64,000 bases of DNA from an uncultured Shewanella sp. (GTDB taxonomy: Bacteria > Pseudomonadota > Gammaproteobacteria > Enterobacterales > Shewanellaceae): assembly GCF_947495455.1 (NCBI RefSeq), contig NZ_CANLZC010000002.1, forward strand, positions 62,001 to 126,000, written 5' to 3'. Shown piece after piece: positions 17,501 through 26,193 of this stretch (position 1 is its first letter; the number at the start of each line of letters is the position of its first letter). Below the pieces are notes generated by a model. The model searched no databases. It saw nothing but the letters and a program-made list of their open reading frames with translations, and was not told the origin of the DNA. The position numbers and the translations under genes were made by a program.

Positions 17501-20500
17501 GTGCCTGCTGCCGTAACGATTTTACCTGAAATGCCATTAACAGTAAGTGGTAAAATTAATAAGAAAGCATTACCTAAACCCTTTATTGCAAGCCAGACTA
17601 GTATTTTGCCTTCAACGAAAAAAGAAATCATGATATGTGATGAAATTTCGACAATACTAGCTCTCGATAGCGTTGGTCTTGAAGATGATTTTTTCAAAAT
17701 GGCAGGTGATAGCATTAGTGCAATGAGATTAAGCATTATGCTACGTAAAAAAGGTTTCGAACTGAAACCTCAGGATATTTTCACAGATAGAACGCCAGCT
17801 AAAATGGCCATGTCTATGACTGAATTATTACTTCCCAACAACCATCTCCAACAAGCGAACGAAATCAGTACCAATGCGGCAATAACAATGCCATCAGATC
17901 TTCACCAGGCTCAATTAGCAATGCCAGCCATCCTGCCTGCATTCATGCCCACTCCAGATGAAGTAAATTTACTTGTTGAGCGTTATGGTGAGCAGTCCAT
18001 CATCTTACCGACACTTCCATTGCAATCAGGTTTGCTGTTTCATGCTCAAGTCGCCGATGAAGAGAGTCAATATAGCTTTACGAGCAGACTGACACTCAAG
18101 GGAGAAATTAACCTTCCACAACTGCAAGAGGCGGTTGCACATATACTAGTAAAATATCCTCAATTAGCGGCTCAATTTGATATTGAATTAACGGGTAAGC
18201 CACTACAACTGATCCCGACAATGACGCTAGAACAAGCCCGTTGCTATTGCCCTATTTCCACAAAGGATTTTAGTGCAATAAGTGATGAGTCAAAACAACA
18301 AGCTTTGCTTTCTTTTACCATGGCTGAAGCTTATCGAAACTTTGGCTTAGGCTCAGATAACAATGTCAAAGCTGCCAATGAAGGTAGGTTGTTTTTTATC
18401 ACCTTGATAAAAATGTATGATGAAGAGTATGAGCTTGTCATCACGGCTCATCATCTTATTATTGATGGTTGGTCAACACCTATTTTGTTGCGCGATTTAT
18501 TTAATACCTATCAGGATATTGAAAGTCTGAGTTTAAACACAAATACATACCAAGATGTTGTCTACCAAATGGCAAATAGAGCCACTCAAGAGGCTAAAGC
18601 ACAATGGAAATCAGCACTTGAAAATGTCTCTCCTACGATTCTTTACTCAAATACTAATCAAGAGTCATTTAAAGTGGCTGAATTACATGAGTCGTTAGGT
18701 ACAGAGTTAACTGCAGCAGTGAATCAATTTTGTCAACAACATGGTGTAACGTTAAACACATTAATTCAAGGGGTGTGGGGCGCTCATTTAGGGGCTATGA
18801 CTGGCCGTAATAATGTGGTTTTTGGAAGTCCAGTATCAGGCCGGTTCTCTGACATAAGTGGAGTCGATGAACAAGTAGGGCTATTTAGTAATACGCTACC
18901 CGTTAATATTAACTTTAATGCTGATGACACTTTTTTGGCACAGTTAATGAAGTTGCAAGCACAACAAATTACTCTAATGCCCTATGACTGTTTGGGTCTA
19001 GGAGAGATTCAACGGCTCATTGATGTGGATAACCTCTTTGATACCTTATTGGTTGTTGAAAATTATCCCGTACAAGAAACACTACTCACACAATCATTTA
19101 AAGGTGTGAGTATTGAGCATGTGGAAAACAAAGGTTATACCCATTATCCATTAACCATTTTGGTACTGCCTGGAAATGATATTCGCGTGTTATTTGAATA
19201 TAGAGGCAAAGTGCACGAAGCTGAACGTTTAGCTAAGCGCTTTATTCAAATCATAAAACAAGTTGTTAGCGATCCATCCATAACCTTAGCGCAACTCTCG
19301 ATGCAAACTGAAGCAGATATTAGCCTTATTAAGACGGCAAATAATACGGATATTGCATTACCCAATAATTCATTACGCGGCTTATTACGTAAACAAGCAG
19401 AAAAATCACCATTATCCATTGCATTAAAAGACCGTCACCAAACCCTGACTTATCAAGAAGTACGCAATCTAGTCGAGAAGGTCTCCTTGGGTCTATTGTC
19501 ATGTAGAGCTAATTCCCCCCATAACAATAGAAGCGATAACAAACACGATGACACTATCCCAGCTGGCATTGTTGGTGTTGCCATTCCACGAAGTTGCGAA
19601 CTGAGTATTGCATTGCAGTCTGTGATTGAAATTGGCGCGGCGTATTTACCTTTGGATAGTAGCTATCCGAATGAAAGATTAGCAATGATGTTATCTGATG
19701 CCAATATTGATACCTTAATAATCACCCAAGAGCAGTTTTCAAGATTCTCAGAAAAAGCGTTTAGTCAATTACCAATGAATGTCATTTCGATAGAGCAGTT
19801 AATGCAAACGACAACTATCAATAACTCATTTATTACTGAGCACAAATTGAGAGAAGTCGCGCCAAGTGATGCTGCCTATGTCATTTATACGTCGGGCTCA
19901 ACAGGTCGCCCCAAAGGCGTCGTGGTATCGAACCAAGCAATTGTTAATCGTTTGTTGTGGATGCAAGACGAATATTGTTTATCGAGTAGTGATGTAGTGT
20001 TACAAAAGACGCCATCCAGTTTTGATGTATCAGTATGGGAATTTTTCTGGCCACTTATTCAAGGAGCATGCTTATATATGGCTCCACCAGAAGTGCATCG
20101 TGATCCTGAGGCATTATTAAATATTATCGTATCAGAACATATAACAACATTACATTTTGTGCCTTCTATGTTAGCTGCATTCTTAGATAATGTTAAAGAT
20201 TCAGACTACTTACCTCAAATAAATTCGTCAATTAAAAACGTTTTTTGCAGTGGAGAAGCATTATCAATCGCCTTAACCGAACAGTTTCAATCCCTTTGCT
20301 TAGCCCCTTTACATAACCTTTATGGGCCAACTGAGGCTGCGGTTGATGTGACTTATTACGAAGCTAAAAAAGCAATAGGAAAAGATCTGCAAGGTGTGCC
20401 GATTGGCGCTCCAGTATGGAATACTCAATTACGGATCTTAGATCACCAACTTCGGGCCGTTGGGGTCGAGTGTGTAGGCGAACTTTATTTAACCGGCTGC

Positions 20501-22015
20501 CAGTTAGCAAGTGGTTACTTAAATAGACCTGAGCTAACAGCAGATCGCTTTGTTGCGGATCCCTTTGCACACGGACAGAGAATGTATCGAACGGGTGATA
20601 TCGCTAAGTGGTTACCCGATGGAAACCTTCTATATTTAGGACGGACAGATGATCAGTTAAAAATTCGTGGATTACGCGTTGAAATCGGTGAAATTGAACA
20701 AGCTTTATTACAACTTAAACCCATAAAACACGCGGCAGTACATGCACGAGCATTATCCCATTCATTGCGAACAAATCAACTGGAAGATAATCGTCAACTC
20801 GTTGGTTATTATATAAAAGAAATAGGTCAACAAGATGAAGAGTATCAGATAAATCATGAGCAAATGCTCGCTGAATTGTCACTTTCATTGCCTGCCCATA
20901 TGGTGCCTGTAGCATTAGTCGAAGTGTCCTCATTCCCCTTAAGTGCTAATGGAAAGTTAGATAAAAAATCATTACCTGATCCTAAATTAGAAACAGATCC
21001 ATCAAATAGAGAACCATCAGCAGGAGCTGAAACCATTATTGCGCAAACCTTTAAAAGATTATTAAATGTAGAACATGTGTCTGCACAAGATAGCTTTTTC
21101 AATTTAGGAGGTCACTCTTTGATGGCAATGAAACTCGCTGCTGAGTTAAGGTCAAAATTGGAACTACCTGTTTCTGTCGGACAAATAATGGTATCGCCAA
21201 CGGTTGAAGGATTAGCAGAAGTATTGGTTGATGAAACCTTACGTCACGATCCTGAAAAAGCGGGCTTTGGGCATATATTGCCTATTCGACAAGGGCAAGG
21301 CTTACCCTTGATATGTATTAATCCTGGTTCAGGATTTTCATGGCAATATACAGGGATCCCCAAATACCTCAACGGTGATTACCCTATCATAGGTTTACAA
21401 TCACCACGACCAAATGGTGCTGTTGCTGTCAGTGTTGATATGAATGCTGCTATTGAACATTATTATGCGCTACTCAAACGGGTGCAGCCAGAGGGGCCCT
21501 ATCGTTTCTTAGGTTACTCATTTGGAGGGACAGTTGCTATGGCATTAGCAGCAAAATTAGAAAGCCAAGCAGAGCAAGTATCCTTTGTTGGTTTACTTGA
21601 TACTTACCCACCAGAAGGACAAGAATGGAAACGCCCTACTGAAGCCGAAGCCAAAGAAGAAGTAGAACGTGAAAAACGTCAGTTTCTAGCAGCTGTTGAG
21701 AATGACATTGCGGACGAGGTTGCGTTAACAGAACAAAATAAAATGTTTACTGATATTGTTGCAAATTATGATGATACTGTACGTTTGCTATCTAAAGCGT
21801 CAACGCAAGCTTATCAAGGCACCGTGCATCTTTTTGTTGCTGAAAAAACACTCCCTGAAGGTTGGAATGTTAAAAGATCATGGGCCCCCTTTGTTCAAGA
21901 TCTCTTACAGTTTAGGTTACCCTTTTCCCATGACAATATTTTATCACCAGATTCATTAACGACTATAGGTCCTATGTTATGTAAGCTATTGATTGACGCT
22001 AAAGATAAGCAGTAA
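14600..22015 (+). CDS. Dimodular catechol-siderophore NRPS (C-A-PCP-C-A-PCP-TE)
   Basis: This is a synthetase of about 2,470 residues. Domains in order: C1 (HHLMLDG near 158); A1 (YTSGSTGRPKG near 636); PCP1 (FFKMAGDSI, Ser near 1042); C2 (LPLQSGLLFHAQ entry, HHLIIDGWS near 1288); A2 (YTSGSTGRPKG near 1767); PCP2 (FFNLGGHSL near 2177); TE (GYSFGG near 2309). The layout equals DhbF rather than EntF. By eye A2 reads DVWHFSLVDK, the EntF serine code. A1 reads about D-T-D-A-T-C-I-V-Y-K, which I cannot assign. C1 should accept DHB from EntB, and TE should oligomerise or cyclise the product. No epimerase is present. GTG 14600 is the preferred start (GAAGGA upstream); TTG 14585 is also in frame. Confidence 0.93.
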   Translation: MPNTILISPSIAESFPIVGPQLGIWLADQLATKNNTFAVAQYIEFFGDIDVGVLNKAIKLGLMEADTVHSVYENMPDGVVQTIFPLPTFEQLDDISFIDLSMTSEAEEQAMSLMQHDIEQAPRADVVNHSYHHKIIQLPTKNGKDRWFWYQRYHHLMLDGFSFTALTQRITDIYSALIAKSEIGKSPFTSYKSVINEYIAYDTSAKKGKDQQFWQDYCSKIPPQASLSYQASTNVDGLNTQVIRHKFTLPVAVSKQIQQGACFSIADIASAAILIYLSKMTHQETICIGYPLMRRMGSQALTALGTAVNVLPLIVTVLPEYSFNNIVDILIKEVKKIRRHQKYEAEQIQRDIGLAGGQKRMYSATLNCKLFDYRLDLAGISGHTHQLATGPIEDIEFGVYVHQGALSIEFAANASRYTQKELQLHGQRLIHILSQYGLDIEKKVDRTIAALSIVTPAETNHLTQWSMGKKISLDQYGNSIVTLLSKHISRHDSHTAIVFGDQQISFNQLAKRVNQLSRLLLSNHVKHGDLVAVALPRSTESIISIFAIMSIGAVYLPLDLSHPAERLAMMCEDKVPCLILTTKAQQTLLPSNIEALRLDDKSTLELLTACYNSPLPADVSVVNKQDLAYVFYTSGSTGRPKGVMVSHGALINLVAALEDKVYSCIPSTQGSQKTHQSHNHKINNPLHVALTGSLSFDTSWDPILLMTLGHTLYLYEDDIKKDVFALLDLIDRDKIDTLAVAPSLATQLVQAGLCEADHQPQLMTICGEPVPPSLWQALQYSSISAHNIYGPTEFTVYATSQEISPQSPNVLIGRPFANTRVYVLDENLAPVPVGVNGELYLAGENMSAGYLNRPEITATRFVADPFTNGDVMYVTGDIVRWSMEGELIFVGRCDNQVKVRGFRIELGDVESALSFLEDTKEVAVIVEKTENGNRLLAYCTVVSDTSMYEQMAESIQEQLSQVLPHYMVPAAVTILPEMPLTVSGKINKKALPKPFIASQTSILPSTKKEIMICDEISTILALDSVGLEDDFFKMAGDSISAMRLSIMLRKKGFELKPQDIFTDRTPAKMAMSMTELLLPNNHLQQANEISTNAAITMPSDLHQAQLAMPAILPAFMPTPDEVNLLVERYGEQSIILPTLPLQSGLLFHAQVADEESQYSFTSRLTLKGEINLPQLQEAVAHILVKYPQLAAQFDIELTGKPLQLIPTMTLEQARCYCPISTKDFSAISDESKQQALLSFTMAEAYRNFGLGSDNNVKAANEGRLFFITLIKMYDEEYELVITAHHLIIDGWSTPILLRDLFNTYQDIESLSLNTNTYQDVVYQMANRATQEAKAQWKSALENVSPTILYSNTNQESFKVAELHESLGTELTAAVNQFCQQHGVTLNTLIQGVWGAHLGAMTGRNNVVFGSPVSGRFSDISGVDEQVGLFSNTLPVNINFNADDTFLAQLMKLQAQQITLMPYDCLGLGEIQRLIDVDNLFDTLLVVENYPVQETLLTQSFKGVSIEHVENKGYTHYPLTILVLPGNDIRVLFEYRGKVHEAERLAKRFIQIIKQVVSDPSITLAQLSMQTEADISLIKTANNTDIALPNNSLRGLLRKQAEKSPLSIALKDRHQTLTYQEVRNLVEKVSLGLLSCRANSPHNNRSDNKHDDTIPAGIVGVAIPRSCELSIALQSVIEIGAAYLPLDSSYPNERLAMMLSDANIDTLIITQEQFSRFSEKAFSQLPMNVISIEQLMQTTTINNSFITEHKLREVAPSDAAYVIYTSGSTGRPKGVVVSNQAIVNRLLWMQDEYCLSSSDVVLQKTPSSFDVSVWEFFWPLIQGACLYMAPPEVHRDPEALLNIIVSEHITTLHFVPSMLAAFLDNVKDSDYLPQINSSIKNVFCSGEALSIALTEQFQSLCLAPLHNLYGPTEAAVDVTYYEAKKAIGKDLQGVPIGAPVWNTQLRILDHQLRAVGVECVGELYLTGCQLASGYLNRPELTADRFVADPFAHGQRMYRTGDIAKWLPDGNLLYLGRTDDQLKIRGLRVEIGEIEQALLQLKPIKHAAVHARALSHSLRTNQLEDNRQLVGYYIKEIGQQDEEYQINHEQMLAELSLSLPAHMVPVALVEVSSFPLSANGKLDKKSLPDPKLETDPSNREPSAGAETIIAQTFKRLLNVEHVSAQDSFFNLGGHSLMAMKLAAELRSKLELPVSVGQIMVSPTVEGLAEVLVDETLRHDPEKAGFGHILPIRQGQGLPLICINPGSGFSWQYTGIPKYLNGDYPIIGLQSPRPNGAVAVSVDMNAAIEHYYALLKRVQPEGPYRFLGYSFGGTVAMALAAKLESQAEQVSFVGLLDTYPPEGQEWKRPTEAEAKEEVEREKRQFLAAVENDIADEVALTEQNKMFTDIVANYDDTVRLLSKASTQAYQGTVHLFVAEKTLPEGWNVKRSWAPFVQDLLQFRLPFSHDNILSPDSLTTIGPMLCKLLIDAKDKQ

Positions 22016-22101
22016 GCATTATCCCTTATACTAGGTCCGATTGTGACTCTTACAAGATTATACGAACAATGCTGTGAATAAATAGTAATGTTAATATGTT
22101 T

Positions 22102-22133
22102 TTGTTGAAGTCTACAATCAGACTTCAACAAAT
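22102..22133. terminator. Perfect 13-bp hairpin downstream of the NRPS
   Basis: TTTGTTGAAGTCT (22102-22114) and AGACTTCAACAAA (22121-22133) form a perfect 13-bp stem with the loop ACAATC, 87 bp after the NRPS stop. No T-tract follows on the plus strand, so termination or 3'-end stabilisation of the long mRNA is an inference. Confidence 0.45.
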
Positions 22134-22226
22134 GCTGGCGGCCGCTGAAATTGGGTGATAATTTCTGCAACAGTGCAAACAGTGCAAGTTGTCTTTAGAC
22201 AAAACAGTGCCTATGCTGTGTCGTTA

Positions 22227-22549
22227 TACCCATTCCATTATATTGGTGATCTTTCAGCGGAAGCTAAACATACTTTAAGCAAGGTCGTTAATTGCTCCTG
22301 CATTAACAGACATTCATGGGGTCTCGTATGTTTGAAGCGAATCGTTATTCTCGGCTTTGGTTCAAACATCGCCCTATCTTCCCCATCCTTGGGGTCGTCG
22401 GCTTTGGTTCAAACGTCGCCCTATCTTCCCCATCCTTGGGGTCGTATATCGAAAATATTCAACGTAGAATAAAGAATGTTGACATCCTCACTGTGTGAGC
22501 CTTCCAAGCTTTCCACTTAAATATTGCATTCATTATAAAGGAAATAACC
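22227..22549 (-). repeat. Truncated copy of the 361-bp MITE-like repeat (family A)
   Basis: This stretch is colinear with the reverse complement of 45300-45660. Shared blocks include GTGATCTTTCAGCGG, CAAGGTCGTTAATTGCTCCT, GCATTAACAGACA and GTCGTATATCGAAA. Only the end with TACCCATTCCATTATATTGGTGATC is kept; the other terminal repeat is missing. It also carries an internal 47-bp tandem duplication. It lies between the NRPS and the receptor gene. Small open frames inside it are not genes. Confidence 0.8.
22351..22444. repeat. 47-bp tandem duplication inside the repeat
   Basis: Two adjacent 47-bp units, 22351-22397 and 22398-22444, differ by one base (AACATCG versus AACGTCG). Each contains TTCAAAC, GCCCTATCTTCCCC and CCTTGGGG. 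The full-length copy at 45300-45660 has a single unit, so the duplication occurred in this copy. Confidence 0.9.
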
Positions 22550-22833
22550 ATATGAAATTAAATAAATGCTTAATAAGTGTTAGTTATCCACATTACAATT
22601 TTCCACACATATAGGTGTAATGATTAACACTTAATCTAAAATAGCTTGGCAATTTTAGTAATTAAAAAAGACAGTGGCAACAATTGTTGCGGACAAGTTT
22701 AAATAAAGAGTTAAATTGAAAAATAAATAATCATAATAAAAACAAAAAATACACCACAAACAACCCTGACAACATAAAAACAACGTATTTCATTTTTCTA
22801 TTATCGGGCCTTGATATTCTTCTAACCAAAAAG
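22550..22833. other. AT-rich intergenic segment before the receptor gene
   Basis: No gene is seen. An imperfect inverted repeat (AAGTGTTA near 22576 and TAACACTT near 22626) encloses two DnaA-box-like 9-mers, TTATCCACA (22584-22592) and TTTTCCACA (22599-22607). The rest is low-complexity A/T sequence leading into the Fur box. Confidence 0.4.
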
Positions 22834-22856
22834 GATAATGCAAACGATTATCATTT
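22834..22856. promoter_or_regulatory. Fur-box candidate upstream of the receptor
   Basis: GATAATGCAAACGATTATCATTT carries both halves of a Fur box (GATAATG and GATTATCATT), 33 bp before the receptor ATG. This is consistent with iron-repressed expression of the receptor and, by read-through, the exporter. Confidence 0.7.
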
Positions 22857-22889
22857 CCCTATAAACTTTCATGGCTATCGGAAGATCAG

Positions 22890-24848
22890 ATGTATACTTC
22901 AAGATGCAATATGTTTAAACCTCATTTAATCTCTTGTTTCGTTTTTTCTGCACTATCAGCAAGTGCCATAGCTGAAGCAACAGATGACACCACTGACACT
23001 CAAAAGATAGATGAAGTCATTACCGTCACAACAAGATTACAAGACAGCAAATCGGCTCCAGCATCGATTACCACCCTTTCGGCAGAAGAACTCGCACTTA
23101 AACCTAGTAATGATTTAACCGATCTGTTAAATCAACAGGTTGGTATTAATGCTGTTAGTGGTGCTAGTGGACGCGCCAACATTAGCATACGAGGCATGAA
23201 CGACGATCAAACCTTGATCTTAGTCAATGGAAAACGTATTTCATCATCTCAAGCCCTGTGGCGTGGAGGTAATTTCGACAACCTACCCGTGCCAATGAAT
23301 AGTATTGAACGCGTTGAAATTATCCGTGGACCTATGTCTGCGCTTTATGGTTCTGAAGCCATGGGCGGTGTGGTCAATATCATCACTAAAGCGCCCACCG
23401 ATGAATGGAGTGGTAATTTATATACCGACTATCAAGTCACAGAAGGTAATGACGGCGGCGCGCAAACAAGAACCAATCTTGGCGTATCAGGCCCACTGAG
23501 CCAGAATGTGTCCATGCAATCTTATCTTGATGTCTATCATATGGATGCTTGGAGCCCAGTTGATGACAATACTTATCCTGAGATAGAAGAAAAACAAACC
23601 GTCAATTTTGCCACGACATTAAACTGGGTACTTACTGATAATCAGTCTCTTGAATTTGATTATTATTATAATAAAGATCATCGGCCACTCGATTATTACT
23701 CCAGTACTGGCATTCGCGAACAAGAAATAAAACGAAATATGTTCGGGCTTTCTCATTTCGGACAATTCGGCAATATCGACACCACGACTTTACTCAACTA
23801 TGAGCAAGTCGATATCTATGATTATAACAATAATTACAGTGCGGGTGAGCAACATAGAAACTTACAAGAAAACACCTTTACGCTAAAGTCCTTTGCCAAT
23901 ATCGATTTTGACTGGAATACTTTAACCAGTGGTTTTGAAGTCAAAAATTCTGAGGTAAAAGACCCTTATTCTTATACTACAGGAGGGGATACGAGAAACT
24001 CCTATGCTCTTTTTTCTCAAGATGAGTTATACCTAAACGCTGATGTTACCCTCACGCTTGGCTTAAGGTACGATAATGATAATGTCTTTGGCGGTCATAC
24101 TAGCCCTCGTGCTTATGCGACCTATACGATCAATGACATCTTCACAGTCAAAGGCGGCGTTAGCTCGGCCTATAAAGCCCCATCAACCTATCAAAACAGT
24201 GCCAATTATGCTGACGTTAGTTGCATTGGTAGCTGTTATATTTATGGTAATCCAGATTTAAAACCCGAAACCAGTATCAATTATGAAATCGCCCTATTAG
24301 CCAGTGATAACGTTTGGAGTACGAGCCTAACGGCCTATCAAACTACGGCGAAAAATTATATCAGTGCAGTGTTCCAGACTGATGATGCGGCTGATGGCAC
24401 TTATAGCGCAGGTGATAAACTGTGGGAGAATACCGACAACGTTGATATTTGGGGCTTAGAATACGAAATCAGCTTAGAAATCAGCGATAATGTGAATGTT
24501 AAAGCCAATTATAATTACATGGAAACAGAGGATAAGAGCACAGGAGCTGAGTTAACCGAAAAGCCTAAAAATATCGCTTTTGCCCAAGTAAACTGGATCC
24601 CCACAGAGTTATTAACCTTTAGCGCCTCGACGCAATATACGGGCAGCCAATGGTATGGTAGCACGCCAGTTAAACTGAAACCTTACACAACTTATGATTT
24701 AACCAGTACTATCAGTGCCAGCGATGATTTAAGCTTTAATGTGGGAATAAAAAACCTCAGCGATGTTCGCATCTATGAAGATGATGAAGCCAGCCCCGTA
24801 GTATTGTTGGGAAGAAGCTACTTCGCTAGCGTCAACTGGCTATACTGA
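22890..24848 (+). CDS. TonB-dependent catechol siderophore receptor
   Basis: This outer-membrane receptor of 652 residues has a signal peptide (about 1-30, ...VFSALSASAIAEA). The TonB box region DEVITVTT follows, then a plug domain (about 45-170; NISIRGMNDDQTLILVNGKR, RVEIIRGPMSALYGSEAMGGVVNIIT) and a 22-strand barrel ending in ASVNWLY with a C-terminal aromatic. The plug resembles colicin I receptor/IrgA-type catecholate receptors. It should import the ferric form of the siderophore made by the adjacent genes. ATG 22890 is chosen because GGAAGATCAG precedes it. A hairpin at 24876 separates it from the exporter gene. It is the intact paralogue of the remnant at 12092-12799. Confidence 0.9.
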   Translation: MYTSRCNMFKPHLISCFVFSALSASAIAEATDDTTDTQKIDEVITVTTRLQDSKSAPASITTLSAEELALKPSNDLTDLLNQQVGINAVSGASGRANISIRGMNDDQTLILVNGKRISSSQALWRGGNFDNLPVPMNSIERVEIIRGPMSALYGSEAMGGVVNIITKAPTDEWSGNLYTDYQVTEGNDGGAQTRTNLGVSGPLSQNVSMQSYLDVYHMDAWSPVDDNTYPEIEEKQTVNFATTLNWVLTDNQSLEFDYYYNKDHRPLDYYSSTGIREQEIKRNMFGLSHFGQFGNIDTTTLLNYEQVDIYDYNNNYSAGEQHRNLQENTFTLKSFANIDFDWNTLTSGFEVKNSEVKDPYSYTTGGDTRNSYALFSQDELYLNADVTLTLGLRYDNDNVFGGHTSPRAYATYTINDIFTVKGGVSSAYKAPSTYQNSANYADVSCIGSCYIYGNPDLKPETSINYEIALLASDNVWSTSLTAYQTTAKNYISAVFQTDDAADGTYSAGDKLWENTDNVDIWGLEYEISLEISDNVNVKANYNYMETEDKSTGAELTEKPKNIAFAQVNWIPTELLTFSASTQYTGSQWYGSTPVKLKPYTTYDLTSTISASDDLSFNVGIKNLSDVRIYEDDEASPVVLLGRSYFASVNWLY

Positions 24849-24875
24849 GCCTATTTTAGCCACACATCATTTTTT

Positions 24876-24899
24876 GCGAGTCACTTAACCGTGACTCGC
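24876..24899 (+). terminator. Hairpin between receptor and exporter
   Basis: GCGAGTCAC (24876-24884) pairs with GTGACTCGC (24891-24899), followed by TTATCTTT. It is probably a partial terminator that lowers exporter expression relative to the receptor. The T-tract is interrupted. Confidence 0.55.
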
Positions 24900-24921
24900 T
24901 TATCTTTATAAGTGAAAAATC

Positions 24922-26130
24922 ATGAATCCCTCAACACAAAAAAAAACGCTGTATCTTGCTTTTCTTATTAATCTCATTTCCATTGGCGGCTTTATGATGG
25001 TCATTCCATTGGGGGCCGACTTAGTCAAAAGCATTCATTTTAATCCTGCTCATATCGGCTATCTCGCCGGCGGCGCCGCCCTGTTTTCTGCCATTAGCTG
25101 CTTCTTGTTTGCCAATAAACTCGACAGCTATAATCGAAAGCCCTTAATCACACTCCTGCTCACCGCACGGGCCATTTGCTTACTTATTTGTGGGTTAAGT
25201 CAAACCCCTTTAATGCTCATGGTATTTTTTGTCCTCACAGGACTTTTTTCTGGCCCCGCAGCAGCGGTTGTCTCTGCAATGGTCATTGATATTACTGAGC
25301 CCAAAAATCGTGGAAAAGCCATGGCTTTTTTAGGCAGCGCCGTCTCTATTGCCGCCATCATTATCGTCCCTTTTACCCTTCAAATTTCATACTATGCGAG
25401 CTGGCAAATTAACTTTTTTATCTTTGCAGCCCTAGGCGGATCACTCGCATTGCTGGCTTGGTGCATGCTCCCCGACTTAACTCAGCATTTAAATAAACAG
25501 AGCAAACCACCCTCGCTATGGTCAACGCTCTTTAATACTGTTCCTGCCAAGGCCGCATTAATCGTCACCTTCTTACAAGTCTTTAGCCATTTTCTCATCA
25601 TCACCAACTTTGCCAACTTTTTTCAATTTAACTTAAGTTTTCCTCGAGAATTAATGGGATTATTATATTTGGCGGGAGGCGTCACAAGCTTATTAATTTT
25701 GCGAATAACAGGTAAATTATTTGACCATGGCTGGCGCCATCAATTGCATTTGATCAGTAGCGCTTTCATTATTGGCTGCCTGTTTATGACTTATATCGCC
25801 ACAACCAATAATATCAACCTACTCTTTATTCTGTTTGCTGCCTTTATGTCTGCCAGTACCGTACGATACAGTGTCAGTGGCGGAATCATGTCTATGATCC
25901 CTAAACCCCAACAACGAGCGGGCTTTATGTCAATCCTCACCATGATGACCAATCTGGCAACGGGGATCGCAGGCTTTGTCGCGTCATGGTTACTCACAAC
26001 AAACGCGCAATACCAGCTGATTGCAATGGATAAGGTGGCCTACCTATCCATATTCTGCATTAGTCTCTCTGTGCTTATATTATGGCGTTTTGCCAACGTC
26101 GATAAACTCATGACACAGCAAACCGCCTGA
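24922..26130 (+). CDS. MFS exporter, probable siderophore efflux protein
   Basis: This is a 402-residue, 12-helix major facilitator protein of the DHA1 type. A loop 2-3 block (ANKLDSYNRKPLITLLLTARA) and helix 5 (LGSAVSIAAIIIVPF) are visible. It acts in the inner membrane. In catechol systems an MFS pump (EntS or similar) exports newly made siderophore, and position in this island suggests the same job. It follows the receptor gene by 73 bp with a hairpin between, and ends with a strong terminator. A decayed copy of the same gene lies at 9450-9702, divergent from entC. The substrate is inferred from context only. Confidence 0.8.
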   Translation: MNPSTQKKTLYLAFLINLISIGGFMMVIPLGADLVKSIHFNPAHIGYLAGGAALFSAISCFLFANKLDSYNRKPLITLLLTARAICLLICGLSQTPLMLMVFFVLTGLFSGPAAAVVSAMVIDITEPKNRGKAMAFLGSAVSIAAIIIVPFTLQISYYASWQINFFIFAALGGSLALLAWCMLPDLTQHLNKQSKPPSLWSTLFNTVPAKAALIVTFLQVFSHFLIITNFANFFQFNLSFPRELMGLLYLAGGVTSLLILRITGKLFDHGWRHQLHLISSAFIIGCLFMTYIATTNNINLLFILFAAFMSASTVRYSVSGGIMSMIPKPQQRAGFMSILTMMTNLATGIAGFVASWLLTTNAQYQLIAMDKVAYLSIFCISLSVLILWRFANVDKLMTQQTA

Positions 26131-26136
26131 TCTTCC

Positions 26137-26167
26137 CCCCGTGCACTATCACATGCACGGGGTTTTT
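26137..26167 (+). terminator. Rho-independent terminator of the exporter gene
   Basis: CCCCGTGCA (26137-26145) and TGCACGGGG (26154-26162) form a perfect GC-rich stem followed by TTTTT (26163-26167), 7 bp after the exporter stop. Confidence 0.9.
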
Positions 26168-26193
26168 CATGCGAACAAGCCCCCACCAACACA

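Noticed and set aside
22351-22444. Possible CRISPR-like repeat
   Set aside because: The two units are directly adjacent with no spacer, and no cas gene is in the window.
22155-22498. Overlapping open frames of 60-105 codons in the region after the NRPS
   Set aside because: They lie wholly inside the MITE copy and its tandem duplication, with no ribosome-binding site and no recognisable protein pattern.
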